NCBI GenBank assembly: GCA_030998015.1
Contig: JARWMV010000143.1
Span: forward strand, 1 to 36,211
Direction of reading: 5' to 3'
Source: Ceratorhiza oryzae-sativae
Taxonomy: Eukaryota; Basidiomycota; Agaricomycetes; Cantharellales; Ceratobasidiaceae
DNA: 36,211 bases
The translations under genes and the position numbers were made by a program. Each line of letters starts with the position of its first letter. Within the stretch, counting starts at the first letter, position 1. The notes below the pieces were generated by a model that was given only the letters and a program-made list of their open reading frames with translations, did no database searches and was not told where the DNA came from. Of this stretch, positions 10,284 to 17,866 are shown piece after piece.

Positions 10284-10297
10284 TTATCCCCCCCTTT
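10284..10297 (-). other. Polypurine tract next to the 3' LTR (copy 1)
   Basis: On the minus strand the sequence reads AAAGGGGGGGATAA and directly precedes the TGTTATGACC end of the LTR. This is the position of the plus-strand primer in LTR retrotransposons. The same tract stands next to LTR copy 2. Confidence 0.75.
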
Positions 10298-10349
10298 GGA
10301 CATGTCTTGGGGGATCTCGAGGCATGTTTCTTTTCTGGGTTCTAAAAGT

Positions 10350-10485
10350 TTCTAAAAGGTATCTCATATATCGAGGAGGTTAAGGGCGCTGGACTCGAAC
10401 CAACGACCTTCCGTTCAATGTGTAATTGATTAGCTAGGAGATGATGAGTCAGGCTAGACCCCTTAACCTCTATGCTACATGAGAT
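10350..10485 (-). ncRNA. tRNA-like Pol III module (A box, B box, oligo-T), copy 1
   Basis: On the minus strand TAGCATAGAGG (10477-10467) fits the A-box consensus TRGYNNANNNG. GGTTCGAGTCC (10401-10391) is a perfect B box within a T-arm-like GTTGGTTCGAGTCCAGC, preceded by AGGTC as in a tRNA variable loop. TTTT runs follow at 10357-10354 and 10347-10344. An 11-bp perfect inverted repeat (GAGGTTAAGGG at 10376-10386, with its complement at 10460-10470) encloses the module. The anticodon stem and a normal acceptor stem do not fold, so I do not call a functional tRNA. It may be a tRNA-derived Pol III unit carried between the Rep gene and the polypurine tract. Confidence 0.4.
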
Positions 10486-10581
10486 TACTTTCTCCTTGCT
10501 TATTTCCTTGTTTAAGCTTACTTCTCGACACATGGTCTGTGAATAAAACAAGCTTATACAAAGATAATTTATTTTCATTTT

Positions 10582-11697
10582 TTAAGGAAAAATAAAAAAT
10601 GGTTTCCCTCCTGAGTATACCCAGTCTACGTTTTTGGATACCCATAAGTCCCCTTCTTCCCCCTCTATGTCCGTCCAACACTTCATTATGGCCGACTGGC
10701 TATTCCCCAGGATCACTGTCGGCCGTACCTTCATTGACTTCACATGAGCATATCTGCCTGTGAAGTCTGCTTCGTACTGGCTCAGGGCTTTGAGCGAGTA
10801 CTTCCCGTTTGACTGGACCATGTCATCCAGGATCCAGATGTCGGCGTCCTCCGACAGATTTCCCACGTTCCAGACGTTGCACATCCGGCTATGGGAGCCC
10901 TTGGATCGCGCATACGCCGTCTTCCCAGTTCCTGTTTCGCCTTCGATCACCAGGATGCGATGGCGCACGCCCCTCCCTCTCTTCTCAGACTCTTCCGCAA
11001 ACCACCGGTCCGCCCTGTCGATGTGCGCCCGGTCTTCTGGGACTTCCAACTCCACCGGGATTGCAGGCATGCATCCCCGGTCCTCCTTATACGTGTACTC
11101 AGCATATGCTCGTACTGAGTTCCACGTTGTCACCATCTGGAGGGGGCGCAGGCACTTGAATGCCTGGTAGTACTCCTTTTTTGTTGCTGAGGCAACAATC
11201 TCCGCCCCGTCCTCCAGGTCCGCCTCCGCCCTTGACCTTTTCCTGCCCTTCCCCTTCACCAGGATTTCCTCTAACCTTTCCAAGGTCAGGTCCCCCGCCA
11301 TCAGCTCCTCTACCTCCTCGCCGTTAGCTCCGACATCCTTCCAGAGGTAGTTGAAAGCCTCCCTTGCAGGGTTGCCTCCTGGTCCATCCTTGAGGTCCTT
11401 CGGCAGGATGTTGGGGTGTTGCCCCTCAAAGTCCCAGAACCGGGAGTTCTGGGTATTCCAGCCGCCCTTCCGCTCCTGACTGATGGAGAGGGTGTGGACA
11501 TGGAGGGGCCGGGTCGGGTCGTAGTTTGGTTCCTTGGGGTTGTGGCGTTCCACCACCGCCAAAGTCGCCCAATGATTTGGCCGTTGGCGGCAGAATGCCT
11601 CGTATCGGGCGACGAGCCCACTTGAGGGCTGATCGTGTAGCTTCGACCAGGTCAGCAGCACCACCCTGGTCTGGACGCGGAACCGAGGGGCCGGCAT
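10582..11697 (-). CDS. rep: CRESS-type replication initiator (HUH endonuclease plus SF3 helicase), copy 1
   Basis: Rep proteins of this class nick and rejoin single-stranded DNA at an origin for rolling-circle replication and unwind it. The frame from ATG 11697 (MPAPRFRVQTR...) gives 371 residues. It shows motif I VLLTWSK, motif II PLHVHTLSI (HxH), a GRS-like RFWDFEGQHPNILP, motif III YLWKD with the single Tyr and Lys, Walker A EGETGTGKT, Walker B DIWILDDM and motif C VILGN. The order and the GRS point to the geminivirus/genomovirus branch. I prefer this start because MPxxxF before motif I is typical of that family; the frame itself is open to 11745. Upstream, 11911-11700 encodes the 70-residue basic N-terminus seen in copy 2, but in another frame because of a 13-bp difference. 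No intron is needed. Confidence 0.9.
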   Translation of the reverse strand: MPAPRFRVQTRVVLLTWSKLHDQPSSGLVARYEAFCRQRPNHWATLAVVERHNPKEPNYDPTRPLHVHTLSISQERKGGWNTQNSRFWDFEGQHPNILPKDLKDGPGGNPAREAFNYLWKDVGANGEEVEELMAGDLTLERLEEILVKGKGRKRSRAEADLEDGAEIVASATKKEYYQAFKCLRPLQMVTTWNSVRAYAEYTYKEDRGCMPAIPVELEVPEDRAHIDRADRWFAEESEKRGRGVRHRILVIEGETGTGKTAYARSKGSHSRMCNVWNVGNLSEDADIWILDDMVQSNGKYSLKALSQYEADFTGRYAHVKSMKVRPTVILGNSQSAIMKCWTDIEGEEGDLWVSKNVDWVYSGGKPFFIFP

Positions 11698-11911
11698 GGT
11701 TTCGGTTGGCTCTTTGGACCCTCGATCCGTCGGCGTAGGCTGCATAGAAGCAGGTGAGGGGGCTCAGCTTGATACCGAGGGCGCTGGCGATGGCGACGCC
11801 GACCTCTGCCCTTCGCTTGATCCGCTTGGCTGGGGTGTTGCCGCGTTCGATCCATTTCTGCTTAGCATCGTTTACAGTTTTAGAGGTATTTGGGGACTGG
11901 GAAGAGAGCAT
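11698..11911 (-). other. Leader frame before rep copy 1 (out of frame with rep)
   Basis: The frame starting MLSSQSPNTSKTV at 11911 is the counterpart of the Rep N-terminal extension of copy 2 and includes a basic AKRIKRRAE stretch that could be a nuclear signal. Here a 13-bp segment (about 11685-11697, absent from copy 2) puts it out of frame with the Rep core. It would then act as an upstream frame or as a remnant. A TATA-like CTTATATAG (minus, 11954-11946) lies about 35 bp before its ATG. Confidence 0.55.
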
Positions 11912-12350
11912 GAGAGTGTGGGTTATCTCGGGTCTTGTGCTTGTCTATATAAGCTGCAAGGTCCGTTTTAATTGTCACATGACTCCGTCTTGCATTTGTT
12001 GTGATCACATGACCTTATTTTGGGTGATGACGCATCTCCGAGGGGTGCCCTCCCATCCGTTCCTCGCGTCGGCCTTGATCCTCGCTACGCTCGGGGCCTC
12101 CGCTCCCCCACTTCGGTCGGTGCCCCCTCTCCGACCCCTCCGGTAGTTAGGGGATAGCGTATATTCACGTGACTAGGCTGGGTCATGTGATTCCTGTGCT
12201 TTGTTGTTTGTTTTCTGGCAGGTGGTCACGTGACTAGGCTGGTGTCACCTGACCAGACCTTGTTTTGATGTTTGTGCACGTTATTGTGTTGCACCGTGAT
12301 TTTTTAATGTTCGTGGTTTTGTTGTTTTCCTTCCTCATCCCGTCCTTACT
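11912..12350. promoter_or_regulatory. Divergent promoter region between rep and the 163 aa gene, copy 1
   Basis: The region lies between two divergent genes. It holds a minus-strand TATA box close to rep and several CACATG, CACGTG and CATGTG words. A hairpin GGTCGG/CCGACC (12115-12136) has a pyrimidine-rich loop. It matches 15839-16336 but has one copy of the 61-bp unit where copy 2 has two. I found no canonical nonanucleotide origin in the hairpin. Confidence 0.55.
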
Positions 12351-12892
12351 ATGCGTGTTATTTCCCTTAACTACAATCCCCTTGACTGCACCTGCTGGTC
12401 TCTCCCTGAGGGGGAGTACTGCGCCTACTGTGATGCCGTGTGCGACGCCTCCCTTGAAGACTTCTATCAAGGTGTTGGGGACTGGTTCTTCTGTGGGGTG
12501 CCCGGTATGTGTGTTCGTTCTTCGTCGTTCTCTCGTAGCTAACTTGTTCTGTAGAAGAGCGCATCCTCCTTGATGGTCGGGCCCATGAGGCCACCCTTGA
12601 GCGTGTCTGGGCGCTCGTTGATCAGGACTGCCGGTTATTTGAGGAGCGGCAACACCAGGCTGCCCTTGCTGAGTTTTTTGAGGAGGGCTCGGCCCCTTTG
12701 TTTGACAAGGCCTCACCCTTTGCGGCTTCTGGTTCTGGGTGTTTCCAGAACTATATGGCCGATCTCCCAGGGGGGGAGGCCCCCTGGCTGTTGCCTGAGA
12801 ACCGGGCCAGTGGTTCTGCGGCCCGTACTACTAGGAAGGATAAGAAGGCAAAAAAACCCTATGCCCAGCCCCTTAAGGGCAAGAAAAAATAG
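12351..12892 (+). CDS. 163 aa Cys-rich protein with basic tail, spliced, copy 1
   Basis: I do not recognise this family. Exon 1 (12351-12504) and exon 2 (12555-12892) flank a 50-nt intron with GTATGT donor and TGTAG acceptor; together they give 164 codons including the stop. The N-terminus has Cys at 13, 15, 24, 27, 31 and 48 (CTC...CAYCDAVC), which could bind zinc. The middle is acidic and the end is strongly basic (RKDKKAKKP...KGKKK), as for a nuclear or nucleic-acid-binding protein. It is divergent from rep and convergent with the unknown third gene. It lies antisense to the retroelement's genomic RNA. Its frame and splice sites are kept in copy 2. A capsid or Rep-accessory role is only a guess. 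Confidence 0.72.
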
Positions 12893-12974
12893 AAACATTT
12901 TTGAGATGTGTTATTATATGATTATGAAAATTATTCTTAAGACATTCCAAAAAAACGTGTGATAGGCCCGATAA

Positions 12975-13545
12975 TCACAGGGGCTCCGGGGCCAGCAGGG
13001 GCACTTCCTCCAAGGCGCCTGCCAGCTCATCCTCCCATTTGGCCCAATCCGTTTGGACTCCCTCTTGGGCAGGGTCCGGGGTTGGTTCCTTTATCGTTAC
13101 TCTCGGCTCCTCCTCCTTCACCACCAGGGACTCCAGGCTTGCCGTGAGGCTTGACATATCTGTGTTGTAACTGTGCGGGTTTGGGCGTACCTTTACCCAG
13201 TTACGGAAGTCAGCCAAGTTTGCTTCCTTCAACCTGATGGCAGTAAACATTTCATCAGTGGTAGTGGCCTCAAGCAGTCCCACATACGGTGCCGCCGGTG
13301 ATAGCTTCCACTGCTCCAACAGTGCCTTTGCCCGGTGCTCCACCTCCCAGTCCCCTCCGTCTGGTATTTGGCCTGTGGCCCTCCTCTGTTGCCTTGCTGC
13401 CTTGGTCACCACGTCGACTGTTGGTCCCACGATATTGTCGACGACATACATTGGTGTTCTTAACAAGGCGTTTCTCGTCGTTGGCTTCCGGCTTCCATGC
13501 CATGTCAGGACCCCTAGCCTGGGATCCAGGTACTTCTCATCATCA
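12975..13545 (-). pseudogene. Third cassette gene, copy 1, N-terminus removed by an LTR
   Basis: The protein is unknown to me. The open frame includes KYLDPRLGVLTWHGSR, TPMYVVDNIVGPTVDVVTKA, LLEATTTDEMFTAIRLKEAN and an acidic end (TDWAKWEDELAGALEEVP). It looks mostly helical and has no signal peptide or membrane segment. The C-terminal 190 codons are intact here. About 80 N-terminal residues present in copy 2 are missing because LTR copy 2 begins at 13546, and the ATG inside the LTR is accidental. Its stop lies about 80 bp from the stop of the convergent 163 aa gene, with AT-rich DNA between that could serve as poly(A) signals for both. Confidence 0.7.
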
Positions 13546-14224
13546 TGTCGTGACCCTCTGGAGGCTCCCTTGTGGAGCACTTAAGTAGTGGCTGCATTGA
13601 CGGTTTGGTGCTATGCAGTATGTATTGAGTGTTCTAGTTACAGTGTTTGCTATGGTCTATGGTGGTTGACGAGATAAAGCAAGCTGAGGCATCCAGTCTT
13701 GCTTTATCCTCCTTATATATACCTGTGGCTGCAGTGGCTGCGGACGTATTATCTAAGCACACTCCGCAGTAGGTGTAGGTTATGTACAGTACTATGGGTT
13801 ATGTAATTGTTTGTCTTAAGTTTGTGCGGCTCCGAATCTTATAGAGCCGCGTGAGGTCCGAGGGTCATGTGACCTTTTGGACTTAAGCATCCGGCGCTTA
13901 ATCGCTGAATAAGCGCCGAGGTCACGTGACAACTCGCTCCTCGCTCCAGGTAACATGGGAGAGAAACGCTGGAGCGAGTTCAGGGTAACCACTGGCGCTT
14001 AATCGTCAGGTAAGCGCCGAGATCACGTGACAACTCGCTCCTCGCTCCAGGTAACATGGGAGAGAAACGCTGGAGCGAGTTCAGGGTAACCACCGGCGCT
14101 TAATCGCTGAAATAAGCGCCGAGGTCACGTGATCCTGTTTATGGTTTGTTCCGCTTCGGAAAAAATGCCATAAATCTGTACAATATTTGGTTGTTAGGTT
14201 ATGTCTGCTAGGCAGGTCATAACA
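13546..14224 (-). repeat. Family-B LTR, copy 2 (3' LTR of the complete B element)
   Basis: The 679-bp copy has the same ends as copy 1 (TGTCGTGACC...GGTCATAACA). It is about 100 bp shorter because it has two, not three, of the internal hairpin units. To its right stands the polypurine tract of the complete element. To its left it cuts the third cassette gene of copy 1, so it marks the junction between the two B elements. Confidence 0.9.
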
Positions 14225-14238
14225 TTATCCCCCCCTTT
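14225..14238 (-). other. Polypurine tract of the complete B element
   Basis: It reads AAAGGGGGGGATAA on the minus strand, directly before the 3' LTR, identical to the tract beside LTR copy 1. Confidence 0.75.
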
Positions 14239-14289
14239 GGACATGTCTTGGGGGATCTCGAGGCATGTTTCTTTTCTGGGTTCTAAAAG

Positions 14290-14426
14290 TTTCTAAAAGG
14301 TATCTCATATATCGAGGAGGTTAAGGGCGCTGGACTCAAACCAACGACCTTCCGTTCAATGTGTAATTGATTAGCTAGGAGATGATGAGTCAGGCTAGAC
14401 CCCTTAACCTCTACGCTACATGAGAT
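14290..14426 (-). ncRNA. tRNA-like Pol III module, copy 2
   Basis: It is the same module as at 10350-10485. The A box here is TAGCGTAGAGG (minus, 14418-14408) and the B box is GGTTTGAGTCC (14342-14332). Copy 1 has lost the CG in the A box and kept the one in the B box; copy 2 shows the reverse. The ancestor therefore probably had CG in both. The B box here departs from consensus at its C, so Pol III activity may be weaker. Confidence 0.35.
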
Positions 14427-14521
14427 TACTTTCTCCTTGCTTATTTCCTTGTTTAAGCTTACTTCTCGACACATGGTCTGTGAATAAAACAAGCTTATAC
14501 AAAGATAATTTATTTTTATTT

Positions 14522-15838
14522 TTAAGGAAAAATAAAAAATGGCTTCCCTCCTGAGTATACCCAGTCTACGTTTTTGGATACCCATAAGTCCCCTTCTTCC
14601 CCCTCTATGTCCGTCCAACACTTCATTATGGCCGACCGGCTATTCCCCAGGATCACTGTCGGCCGTACCTTCATTGACTTCACATGAGCATATCTGCCTG
14701 TGAAGTCTGCTTCGTACTGGCTCAGGGCTTTGAGCGAGTACTTCCCGTTTGACTGGACCATGTCATCCAGGATCCAGATGTCGGCGTCCTCCGACAGATT
14801 CCCCACGTTCCAGACGTTGCACATCTGGCTATGGGAGCCCTTGGATCGCGCATACGCCGTCTTCCCAGTTCCTGTTTCGCCTTCGATCACCAGGATGCGA
14901 TGGCGCACGCCCCTCCCTCTCTTCTCAGGCTCTTCCGCAAACCATCGGTCCGCCCTGTCGATGTGCGCCCGGTCTTCTGGGACTTCCAACTCCACCGGGA
15001 TTGCAGGCATGCATCCCCGGTCCTCCTTATACGTGTACTCAGCATATGCTCGTACCGAGTTCCACGTTGTCACCATCTGGAGGGGGCGCAGGCGCTTGAA
15101 TGCCTGGTAGTATTCTTTTTTTGTCGCTGAGGCAACAATCTCCGCCCCGTCCTCCAGGTCCGCCTCCGCCCTTGACCTTTTCCTGCCCTTTCCCTTCACC
15201 AGGATTTCCTCTAACCTTTCCAAGGTCAGGTCCCCCGCCATCAGCTCCTCTACCTCCTCGCCGTTAGCTCCGACATCCTTCCAGAGGTAGTTGAAAGCCT
15301 CCCTTGCAGGGTTGCCTCCTGGTCCGTCCTTGAGGTCCTTCGGCAGGATGTTGGGGTGTTGCCCCTCGAAGTCCCAGAACCGGGTGTTCTGGGTGTTCCA
15401 GCCGCCCTTCCGCTCCTGACTGATGGAGAGGGCGTGGACATGGAGGGGCCGGGCCGGGTCGTAGTTCGGTTCCTCGGGGTTGTGGCGTTCCACCACCGCC
15501 AAAGTCGCCCAATGATTTGGCCGTTGGCGGCAGAACGCCTCGTATCGGGCGACGAGCCCACTTGAGGGCTGATCGCGTAGCTTCGACCAGGTCAGCAGCA
15601 CCGCCCTGGTCTGGACGCGGAACCGGTTTCGGTCGGCTCTTCGGACCCTCGATCCGTCGGCGTAGGCCGCATAGAAGCGGGTGAGGGGGCTCGGCTTGAT
15701 ACCGAGGGCGCTGGCGATGGCGACGCCGACCTCCGCCCTTCGCTTGATCCGCTTGGCTGGGGTGTTGCCGCGTTCGATCCATTTCCGCTTAGCATCGTTT
15801 ACAGTTTTAGAGGTATTTGGGGACTGGGAAGAGAGCAT
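14522..15838 (-). CDS. rep: CRESS-type replication initiator (HUH endonuclease plus SF3 helicase), copy 2
   Basis: The frame is 438 codons without intron or stop. By residue: motif I VLLTWSK at 80-86; motif II with H133 and H135; GRS-like RFWDFEGQHPNILP at 153-166; motif III with Y184 and K187 (YLWKD); Walker A EGETGTGKT at 319-327; Walker B DIWILDDM at 353-360; motif C VILGN ending at N399. All key residues for nicking and ATP hydrolysis look present. Residues 1-70 are an extra basic leader (AKRIKRRAE) compared with usual CRESS Reps of 300-360 residues. It is fused here because 13 bp seen in copy 1 are missing. Helitron Reps differ by having a much longer SF1 helicase. It sits between the third gene and the polypurine tract, where env-like genes occur in some LTR elements. 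Confidence 0.92.
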   Translation of the reverse strand: MLSSQSPNTSKTVNDAKRKWIERGNTPAKRIKRRAEVGVAIASALGIKPSPLTRFYAAYADGSRVRRADRNRFRVQTRAVLLTWSKLRDQPSSGLVARYEAFCRQRPNHWATLAVVERHNPEEPNYDPARPLHVHALSISQERKGGWNTQNTRFWDFEGQHPNILPKDLKDGPGGNPAREAFNYLWKDVGANGEEVEELMAGDLTLERLEEILVKGKGRKRSRAEADLEDGAEIVASATKKEYYQAFKRLRPLQMVTTWNSVRAYAEYTYKEDRGCMPAIPVELEVPEDRAHIDRADRWFAEEPEKRGRGVRHRILVIEGETGTGKTAYARSKGSHSQMCNVWNVGNLSEDADIWILDDMVQSNGKYSLKALSQYEADFTGRYAHVKSMKVRPTVILGNSRSAIMKCWTDIEGEEGDLWVSKNVDWVYSGGKPFFIFP

Positions 15839-16336
15839 GAGAGTGTGGGTTATCTCGGGTCTTGTGCTTGTCTATATAAGCTGCAAGGTCCGTTTTAATT
15901 GTCACATGACTCCGTCTTGCATTTGTTGTGATCACATGACCTTATTTTGGTGATGACGCATCTCCGAGGGGTGCCCTCCCATCCGTTCCTCCGCGTCGGC
16001 CTTGATCCTCGCTACGCTCGGGGCCTCCGCTCCCCCACTTCGGTCGGTGCCCCCTCTCCGACCCCTCCGGTAGTTAGGGGATAGCGTATATTCACGTGAC
16101 TAGGCTGGGTCATGTGATTCCTGTGCTTTGTTGTTTGTTTTCTGGCAGGTGGTCACGTGACTAGGCTGGGTCATGTGATTCCCGTGCTTTGTTGTTTGTT
16201 TTCTGGCAGATGGTCACATGTCTGTTGGTGTCACCTGACCAGACCTTGTTTTGATGTTTGTGCACGTTATTGTGTTGCACCGTGATTTTTTAATGTTCGT
16301 GGTTTTGTTGTTTTCCTTCCTCATCCCGTCTTTACT
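15839..16336. promoter_or_regulatory. Divergent rep/163 aa promoter region with E-box-like repeats, copy 2
   Basis: A TATA-like CTTATATAG (minus, 15880-15872) lies about 35 bp before the rep ATG. CACATG, CACGTG or CATGTG words occur at 15903, 15933, 16093, 16111, 16154, 16172 and 16215. A 61-bp unit around 16093-16153 is duplicated in tandem, giving four of these words; copy 1 has one unit. A GGTCGG/CCGACC hairpin spans 16042-16063. The words could be bHLH-factor sites of the host, since the LTR units contain the same TCACGTGA, or Rep-binding iterons. The sequence alone cannot decide. Confidence 0.5.
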
Positions 16337-16878
16337 ATGCGTGTTATTTCCCTTAACTACAATCCCCTTGACTGCACCTGCTGGTCTCTCCCTGAGGGGG
16401 AGTACTGCGCCTACTGTGATGCCGTGTGCGACGCCTCCCTTGAAGACTTCTATCGAGGTGTTGGGGACTGGTTCTTCTGTGGGGTGCCCGGTATGTGTGT
16501 TCGTTCTTCGTCGTTCTCACGTAGCTAACTTGTTCTGTAGAAGAGCGCATCCTCCTTGATGGTCGGGCCCATGAGGCCACCCTTGAGCATGTCTGGGCGC
16601 TTGTTGATCAGGACTGCCGGTTATTTGAGGAGCGGCAACACCAGGCTGCCCTTGCTGAGTTTTTTGAGGAGGGGTCGGCCCCTTTGTTTGACGAGGCCTC
16701 ACCCTTTGCGGCTTCTGGTTCTGGATGTTTCCAGAACTATATGGCCGATCTCCCAGGGGGGGAGGCCCCCTGGCTGTTGCCTGAGAACCAGGCCGGTGGT
16801 TCTGCGGCCCGTACTACTAGGAAGGATAAGAAGGCAAAAAAACCCTATACCCGGCCCCTCAAGGGCAAGAAAAAATAG
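16337..16878 (+). CDS. 163 aa Cys-rich protein with basic tail, spliced, copy 2
   Basis: Exon 1 (16337-16490) and exon 2 (16541-16878) give the same 163 residues as copy 1 across a 50-nt GT...AG intron. Differences from copy 1 are few, and most are CG-type transitions, for example Gln to Arg at residue 40, Arg to His in the ERVW/EHVW word, and Lys to Glu in the FDKAS/FDEAS word. Two open spliced copies argue that the gene was intact until recently. Its intron lies antisense to the element's genomic transcript, so the spliceosome would not remove it during retrotransposition. Function is unknown; the Cys cluster and lysine-rich tail suggest a small nuclear, nucleic-acid-binding protein. Confidence 0.75.
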
Positions 16879-16959
16879 AAAACATTTTTGAAATGTATTA
16901 TTATATGATTATGAAAATTATTCTTAAGACATTCCAAAAACGTGTGATAGGCCCGATAA

Positions 16960-17779
16960 TCACAGGGGCTCCGGGGCCAGCAGGGGCACTTCCTCCAGGG
17001 CGCCTGCCAGCTCATCCTCCCATTTGGCCCAATCCGTTTGGACTCCCTCTTGGGCCGGGTCCGGGGTTGGTTCCTTTATCGTTACTCTCGGCTCCTCCTC
17101 CTTCACCACCAGGGACTCCAGGCTTGCGTGAGGCTCGACATATCTGTGTCGTAACCGTGCAGGTTTGGGCGTACCTTCACCCAGTTACGGAAGTCGGCCA
17201 AGTTTGCTTCCTTCAACCTGATGGCAGTAAACATTTCATCAGTGGTAGTGGCCTCAAGCAGTCCCACATACGGTGCCGCCGGTGCCAGCTTCCACTGCTC
17301 CAACAGTGCCTTTGCCCGGCGCTCCACCTCCCAGTCCCCTCCGTCTGCCATTTGGCCTGTGGCCCTCCTCTGTTGCCTTGCTGCCTTGGTCACCACGTCG
17401 ACTGTTGGTCCCACGATATTGTCGACGACATACATCGGTGTTCTTAACAAGGCGTTTCTCGTCGTTGTTGGCTTCGGCTTCCATGCCATGTCAGGACCCC
17501 TAACCTGGGATCCAGGTACTTGTCATCGTCAATCCAGTTCCTTTCATCCCTTAACTTCTTTGGGATGTACACTAGGTTAGCCCCTGGCAACAGTCGTTCG
17601 GCGTACCTCTGGGCGTCTTCCACACTGGAGCAGTACATCCCTGGTTTAGGACGATTTTCCCTGCCAGGGTAGGGTGCTGGCCGCCTGGTGGTGGGTGGCT
17701 GCCGAAGTGGGGCCACCTGATTTTCGGCAAGTGGGGTGTAACGGTTGGGATGTGCGATTGGGTGAGTGACGAAAGGCAT
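16960..17779 (-). pseudogene. Third cassette gene, copy 2, two small frameshifts
   Basis: The gene begins with ATG 17779 (MPFVTHPIAHPNRY), 88 bp after the gag-integrase stop, and would encode about 270 residues. The N-terminal part holds SVEDAQRYAERLLPG and KYLDPRLGVLTWHG. Against copy 1 there is a net 2-nt change near 17470 (three added bases and one lost) and a 1-nt loss near 17126, so the frame is broken twice. The region downstream keeps the same words as copy 1 (VVDNIVGPTVDVVTKA, TDEMFTAIRLKEAN). I recognise no domain. A structural (capsid-like) or replication-accessory role is possible but unsupported. Confidence 0.68.
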
Positions 17780-17866
17780 GCTTTTGGGGTTTTGCAGGTG
17801 TGTTGTGGTGCAAGTGAGGTAGTAGAGCGGGCTCTGGCCTTTCTTGGGTATCCTGGATGGCTCCTT

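Noticed and set aside
10350..10485. Functional tRNA gene
   Set aside because: The A and B boxes are good, but no anticodon stem or normal acceptor stem forms at the expected places. I call only a tRNA-like module.
10760..11738. Plus-strand frames opposite rep copy 1 (and the same at 14700-15565)
   Set aside because: These are antisense shadows of the GC-rich rep gene. Their translations are low-complexity Ser/Pro/Arg-rich with no features.
14522..15838. Rep belonging to a Helitron
   Set aside because: Helitron RepHel proteins are much longer, usually have two catalytic tyrosines and an SF1 helicase. This protein has one YxxK, a GRS-like motif and SF3-type Walker and C motifs, and no Helitron ends were seen.
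16042..16063. GGTCGG/CCGACC hairpin as a replication origin of the cassette
   Set aside because: The loop is C-rich and has no TAATATTAC-like word. It is recorded as a hairpin only, without an origin call.
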